Of a stretch of DNA of 64,000 bases, positions 61,556 through 64,000 are shown in pieces. The notes under the pieces were generated by a model. That model searched no databases and was not told where the DNA came from. It saw nothing but the letters and a program-made list of their open reading frames with translations. Source of the DNA: Diplocloster modestus. Lineage in GTDB: Bacteria; Bacillota; Clostridia; Lachnospirales; Lachnospiraceae. Every line of letters begins with the position of its first letter. Within the stretch, counting starts at the first letter, position 1. Position numbers and translations under genes: made by a program. The stretch is from the NCBI RefSeq assembly GCF_019042245.1, contig NZ_JAHQCX010000002.1:183782-247781 (forward strand), read 5' to 3'.

Positions 61556-61813
61556 GATATCCTCCCATCAGATGTATACCCGTTACACGAAAATGATGCG
61601 GAATAAATTCCCACATCAAAAGGTATTCTTCATCTCTTATCAAATCGCTTATTTCTATTATAGCCTCCCTTTCTCCTAATGTATAGACATAACAGACAGA
61701 GTATTTGACATTTCAGTACAATTTAGAACAAAATTTGGCAAAATATCTTCCTTCCGGAAATTTTTCTTGAAATTAAGTTACATATGCAGCTATAGAACTA
61801 TACAGATAAAATG

Positions 61814-61869
61814 AAAGGCAGGCGTTTTGGACAGCGCAATGCGATACCTGCCCAAAAAGTTCTGCCTTT
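61814..61869 (-). terminator. Long hairpin after the P-loop kinase gene
   Basis: AAAGGCAG (61814-61821) pairs with CTGCCTTT (61862-61869), with inner pairing TTTTGG/CCAAAA and CAG/CTG. On the minus strand a T-rich tract follows. Likely end of the glmM-vanZ-kinase transcript. Confidence 0.65.
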
Positions 61870-61893
61870 CTTCTTATGTTATTCTATTCTTGA

Positions 61894-61957
61894 GATCTGC
61901 TATTCTGATGATCTGCTATTCTGATGATCTGCTATTCTGATGATCTGCTATTCTATG
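61894..61957 (+). repeat. 16-bp tandem repeat, about four copies
   Basis: GATCTGCTATTCTGAT occurs three times exactly (61894-61909, 61910-61925, 61926-61941) with a partial fourth. It ends just after the kinase stop codon, in its 3' untranslated region. Confidence 0.97.
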
Positions 61958-61965
61958 ATAGTAAT

Positions 61966-62556
61966 CTACTCATCTTCCAGAATACCGACGATTCTGGCCA
62001 TAGATTCCTCAAACTCTTCATCCGATGAATTATAAAACAGGAGCAAATCATCCTTCACCGTTGGATTATCCAGTTCCACCGGTATGTCAAAATCCACACC
62101 GGCGATATATTCATCCCAGTTCTCCAGTTTCCATGTGTCCCGGTCAGAATTGCGCGCTACCATACGCTGATGACATACTTCAGGATCTGTCACCACCCAT
62201 ACGATCACTAACTTTGCATTGCGTTTTGCAAGCTTGCGGCCGAATTCATCGATGTACTCCTTATCCCGAATCTCCTTTGTAAAAGGGGCATTGATCAGGA
62301 CGATATCATCGTAGTTCAGCGCCTCCAGTCCGATATCGATAATAGCCTCATATTCATAATCCCGGATGTTTTCTTCAAAAAAATCCGAGCTTCTGTTTTT
62401 TTCTTCATTCGCCACCGCGAATATTTGATTCGACAGTACGATCAGGGTGTCCTTATCTAAATAGACGACGTGTTTTAAATTCTCAGCCAGTTTTTTGGAA
62501 ATGTAAGTTTTTCCACAGGCAGGCGGGGAGGTGACGAGGATCATTTTTTTCATCAT
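61966..62556 (-). CDS. P-loop kinase-like protein
   Basis: A protein of 196 residues. The Walker A loop is SPPACGKTYISKKLA, with Cys before GKT in place of the more common Ser/Gly. WVVTDPEVCHQRMVARN resembles the lid region of shikimate/gluconate-type kinases. An acidic C terminus (EEFEESMARIVGILEDE) follows. The substrate is unknown. AAAGGAAG lies about 11 bases before the first of two ATGs. It follows vanZ by 22 bases in one operon. Confidence 0.8.
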   Translation of the reverse strand: MMKKMILVTSPPACGKTYISKKLAENLKHVVYLDKDTLIVLSNQIFAVANEEKNRSSDFFEENIRDYEYEAIIDIGLEALNYDDIVLINAPFTKEIRDKEYIDEFGRKLAKRNAKLVIVWVVTDPEVCHQRMVARNSDRDTWKLENWDEYIAGVDFDIPVELDNPTVKDDLLLFYNSSDEEFEESMARIVGILEDE

Positions 62557-62578
62557 ACGGCGTTCGCTTCCTTTCTCT

Positions 62579-63070
62579 TTACGGTGTTCTCACTCTACCA
62601 ACAGTATTTCCATGTTTCTTTCGAATATAGCTCAAAATCCCGATTCCTACCAAAATTCCTGCTAAAGCTCCTGCGCTGTCGATCAGCACATCCTGAAAAC
62701 GGCCGCTGCGGCCAGGAACCAAACGCTGATGCAGTTCATCCGTACAGGCATACAAAAAGCATGCCAGCTCACCGCGCCAGGCCAGCGGCCAAACCGGCCG
62801 CCAATATTGGGAAAACGCAAGCAGCAGAGCCAGGGCAAGTATCGCGTACTCGGTCATATGGGCTCCTTTCCGCACCACAAACTGCAGCCTGTCGAACATC
62901 TCTTCCCGTTTTTCGGGAGCCATTGGCCTATTTCCTTCCACAATCTTCAGAATCTGTTCCACTATAACCCCGCTGGTCGAACCGGAATCCTCCCCATCTG
63001 CTGCTGAAAATGAAAATATAAGAATCATAACCAGGGAAGCCGGAACCCATCGCAGAATCCTATTGCGCAC
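62579..63070 (-). CDS. VanZ family membrane protein
   Basis: A protein of 163 residues starting at GTG 63070 (MRNRILRWVPASLVMIL), which has AAGGG five bases upstream and overlaps the glmM stop by 11 bases. An ATG 42 bases further up would give a 53-base overlap and lacks a ribosome site. Four membrane segments are expected. The VanZ motif is present: FVVRKGAHMTEYAILALALL and CTDELHQRLVPGRSGRFQDVLIDSAG. VanZ proteins affect teicoplanin tolerance in enterococci; in this context only an envelope role can be guessed. Confidence 0.88.
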   Translation of the reverse strand: MRNRILRWVPASLVMILIFSFSAADGEDSGSTSGVIVEQILKIVEGNRPMAPEKREEMFDRLQFVVRKGAHMTEYAILALALLLAFSQYWRPVWPLAWRGELACFLYACTDELHQRLVPGRSGRFQDVLIDSAGALAGILVGIGILSYIRKKHGNTVGRVRTP

Positions 63071-64000
63071 AATATCCCTTCTCTCTGATTTTCGCCACCA
63101 CCTGTTCCACATAACGCCGGCATATTTCCTGGGTTTTGGCTTCTACCATGACGCGTATCACAGGTTCTGTCCCGCTTTCTCTGACCAGAATCCGGCCGGT
63201 GTCCCCTAATTCTTCCTCCACCGAGCGGATCAACTCCAGGATATCCGGATCCCGCTTAACGTCCGTCTTATTCCTGATCCGGATATTCTGCTGCTCCTGC
63301 GGGTAGATCGTCACCGGACTGATCAATTTGCTGAGCGGCATCTTCTTCTCCAGGATAACTTCCATAATCTTCAGCGCCGTGAGTATCCCGTCTCCCGTCG
63401 CCGCATAACGGCTGAAAATTACATGGCCGGTCTGTTCCCCGCCGATGCAGTAATCATTTTTTGCCATACTTTCATAGACGTATTTATCACCCACCTGGGT
63501 TTTGACAAAATCGATCCCCGCTGCCTCGAATGCTTTATACAGGCCCAGATTCGATACGATGGTGGTGGCCACCGTATTATTTTCCAGCATACCGTTCTCC
63601 TTCATATAGACCGCGCAGACATAGAGGATCAGATCCCCGTTCACACCATTTCCCTGATCATCCACGGCGATACAGCGGTCTGCGTCTCCATCAAAGGCAA
63701 AACCGGCATCCAATTGATTTTTTATTACGAATTCCTGCAGTTCTTCGATATGGGTAGAGCCGCATTTTTCATTAATGTTGATTCCATCCGGTTCCGCGTG
63801 TATCACGTATGTCTTGGCACCCAAAGCCTCAAATACACTCCGCGCTATCATCCAGGCGCTTCCGTTTGCGCAGTCCAGGCCGATCCGCATGTTCCGGTAG
63901 GACCTGGTGGCGAGGGATATCAGATAACCAATATACCGGTTCCGGCCAATGACATAGTCTACCGTACGGCCGATCCCGGCACCGGTGGCATAGGGCAGAT
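63060..64000 (-). CDS. glmM: Phosphoglucosamine mutase, C-terminal part (cut by window end)
   Basis: The frame is open to the right edge, so about 313 C-terminal residues are visible; the catalytic Ser lies outside. Translated by hand the frame enters as LPYATGAGIGRTVDYVIGRN. The metal loop FDGDADRCIAVDD, the sugar loop GGEQTGHVIF and the phosphate site RESGTEPVIRVM identify GlmM, which converts glucosamine-6-phosphate to glucosamine-1-phosphate for UDP-GlcNAc. The stop overlaps the vanZ start, so the two are coupled. Confidence 0.94.
   Translation of the reverse strand, partial: LPYATGAGIGRTVDYVIGRNRYIGYLISLATRSYRNMRIGLDCANGSAWMIARSVFEALGAKTYVIHAEPDGININEKCGSTHIEELQEFVIKNQLDAGFAFDGDADRCIAVDDQGNGVNGDLILYVCAVYMKENGMLENNTVATTIVSNLGLYKAFEAAGIDFVKTQVGDKYVYESMAKNDYCIGGEQTGHVIFSRYAATGDGILTALKIMEVILEKKMPLSKLISPVTIYPQEQQNIRIRNKTDVKRDPDILELIRSVEEELGDTGRILVRESGTEPVIRVMVEAKTQEICRRYVEQVVAKIREKGYCAQ

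Larger units (their letters stand above)
61556..61965. other. Intergenic region before trkA
   Basis: 410 bases holding the probable trkA promoter (a TATAAT on the minus strand near 61660, no good -35), the terminator of the kinase gene and a 16-bp tandem repeat. No gene. Confidence 0.6.

Overview
The window looks like chromosomal DNA from a Gram-positive, gut-type anaerobe of the class Clostridia, most likely family Lachnospiraceae. The reasons are gene content (a glycyl-radical enzyme with its activase, a 4-hydroxybutyrate dehydrogenase, NiaR next to a PTS-like EIIC protein, lipoprotein-anchored ABC binding proteins), near-consensus sigma-A promoters, strong AGGAGG ribosome binding sites and a GC content near 50 %. 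The taxon is inferred from recalled family features; no search was run. No rRNA, tRNA, CRISPR array, phage, integrase or intact insertion sequence was seen.

Layout. 1-4.9 kb: the start of a DUF5058 membrane protein, a very large hybrid sensor kinase with an embedded GGDEF domain, and a DUF188 protein. 5-12.6 kb: Na/Pi cotransporter, a DUF6179-like protein, YbaK-type deacylase with a MATE exporter, a DegV protein and 4-hydroxybutyrate dehydrogenase. 12.6-16.4 kb: class I ribonucleotide reductase (nrdA-nrdB) behind a promoter with two NrdR-like boxes. 16.4-20.5 kb: a structured intergenic region, NiaR, an EIIC-type transporter and a DUF362 ferredoxin protein. 20.5-27.2 kb: a sugar ABC transporter operon (ATPase, permease, lipoprotein, FucU-like mutarotase, TIM-barrel isomerase) with a divergent AraC regulator. 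27.4-34.3 kb: a D-Ala-D-Ala carboxypeptidase, then livK-livHMGF followed by a cytidylate-kinase-like gene. 34.3-36.4 kb: a probable small RNA gene and two membrane proteins. 36.7-41.4 kb: rpsU, alaS, a 44-residue membrane protein and tyrS. 41.4-42.3 kb: a gene-free 900 bp made of two giant inverted repeats. 42.3-45.6 kb: glycyl-radical enzyme and activase. 45.8-49.9 kb: PAS-GGDEF protein, MerR/TipAS regulator, DeoR regulator and a Cys-rich DUF3795 protein. 50-56.3 kb: a GDP-L-fucose pathway (gmd-fcl-phosphosugar mutase-manC) with a divergent AraC regulator. 56.4-61.6 kb: AhpC with a fused thioredoxin-reductase-like partner, and TrkA/TrkH potassium uptake. 61.9-64 kb: glmM (cut by the window end), VanZ and a P-loop kinase.

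The least ordinary material lies between genes. Two giant hairpin-forming repeats (277 and 328 bp) lie beside each other upstream of tyrS. A decayed relative of the first lies downstream of rpsU, and a weaker, single-armed relative of the second lies upstream of niaR. A 41-bp perfect inverted repeat precedes the 4-hydroxybutyrate dehydrogenase gene. Upstream of livK there is a consensus promoter, three ~50-nt-spaced repeats and an intrinsic terminator with no open reading frame, which looks like an undescribed ~195-nt RNA. These repeats and the RNA are the best candidates for something new.
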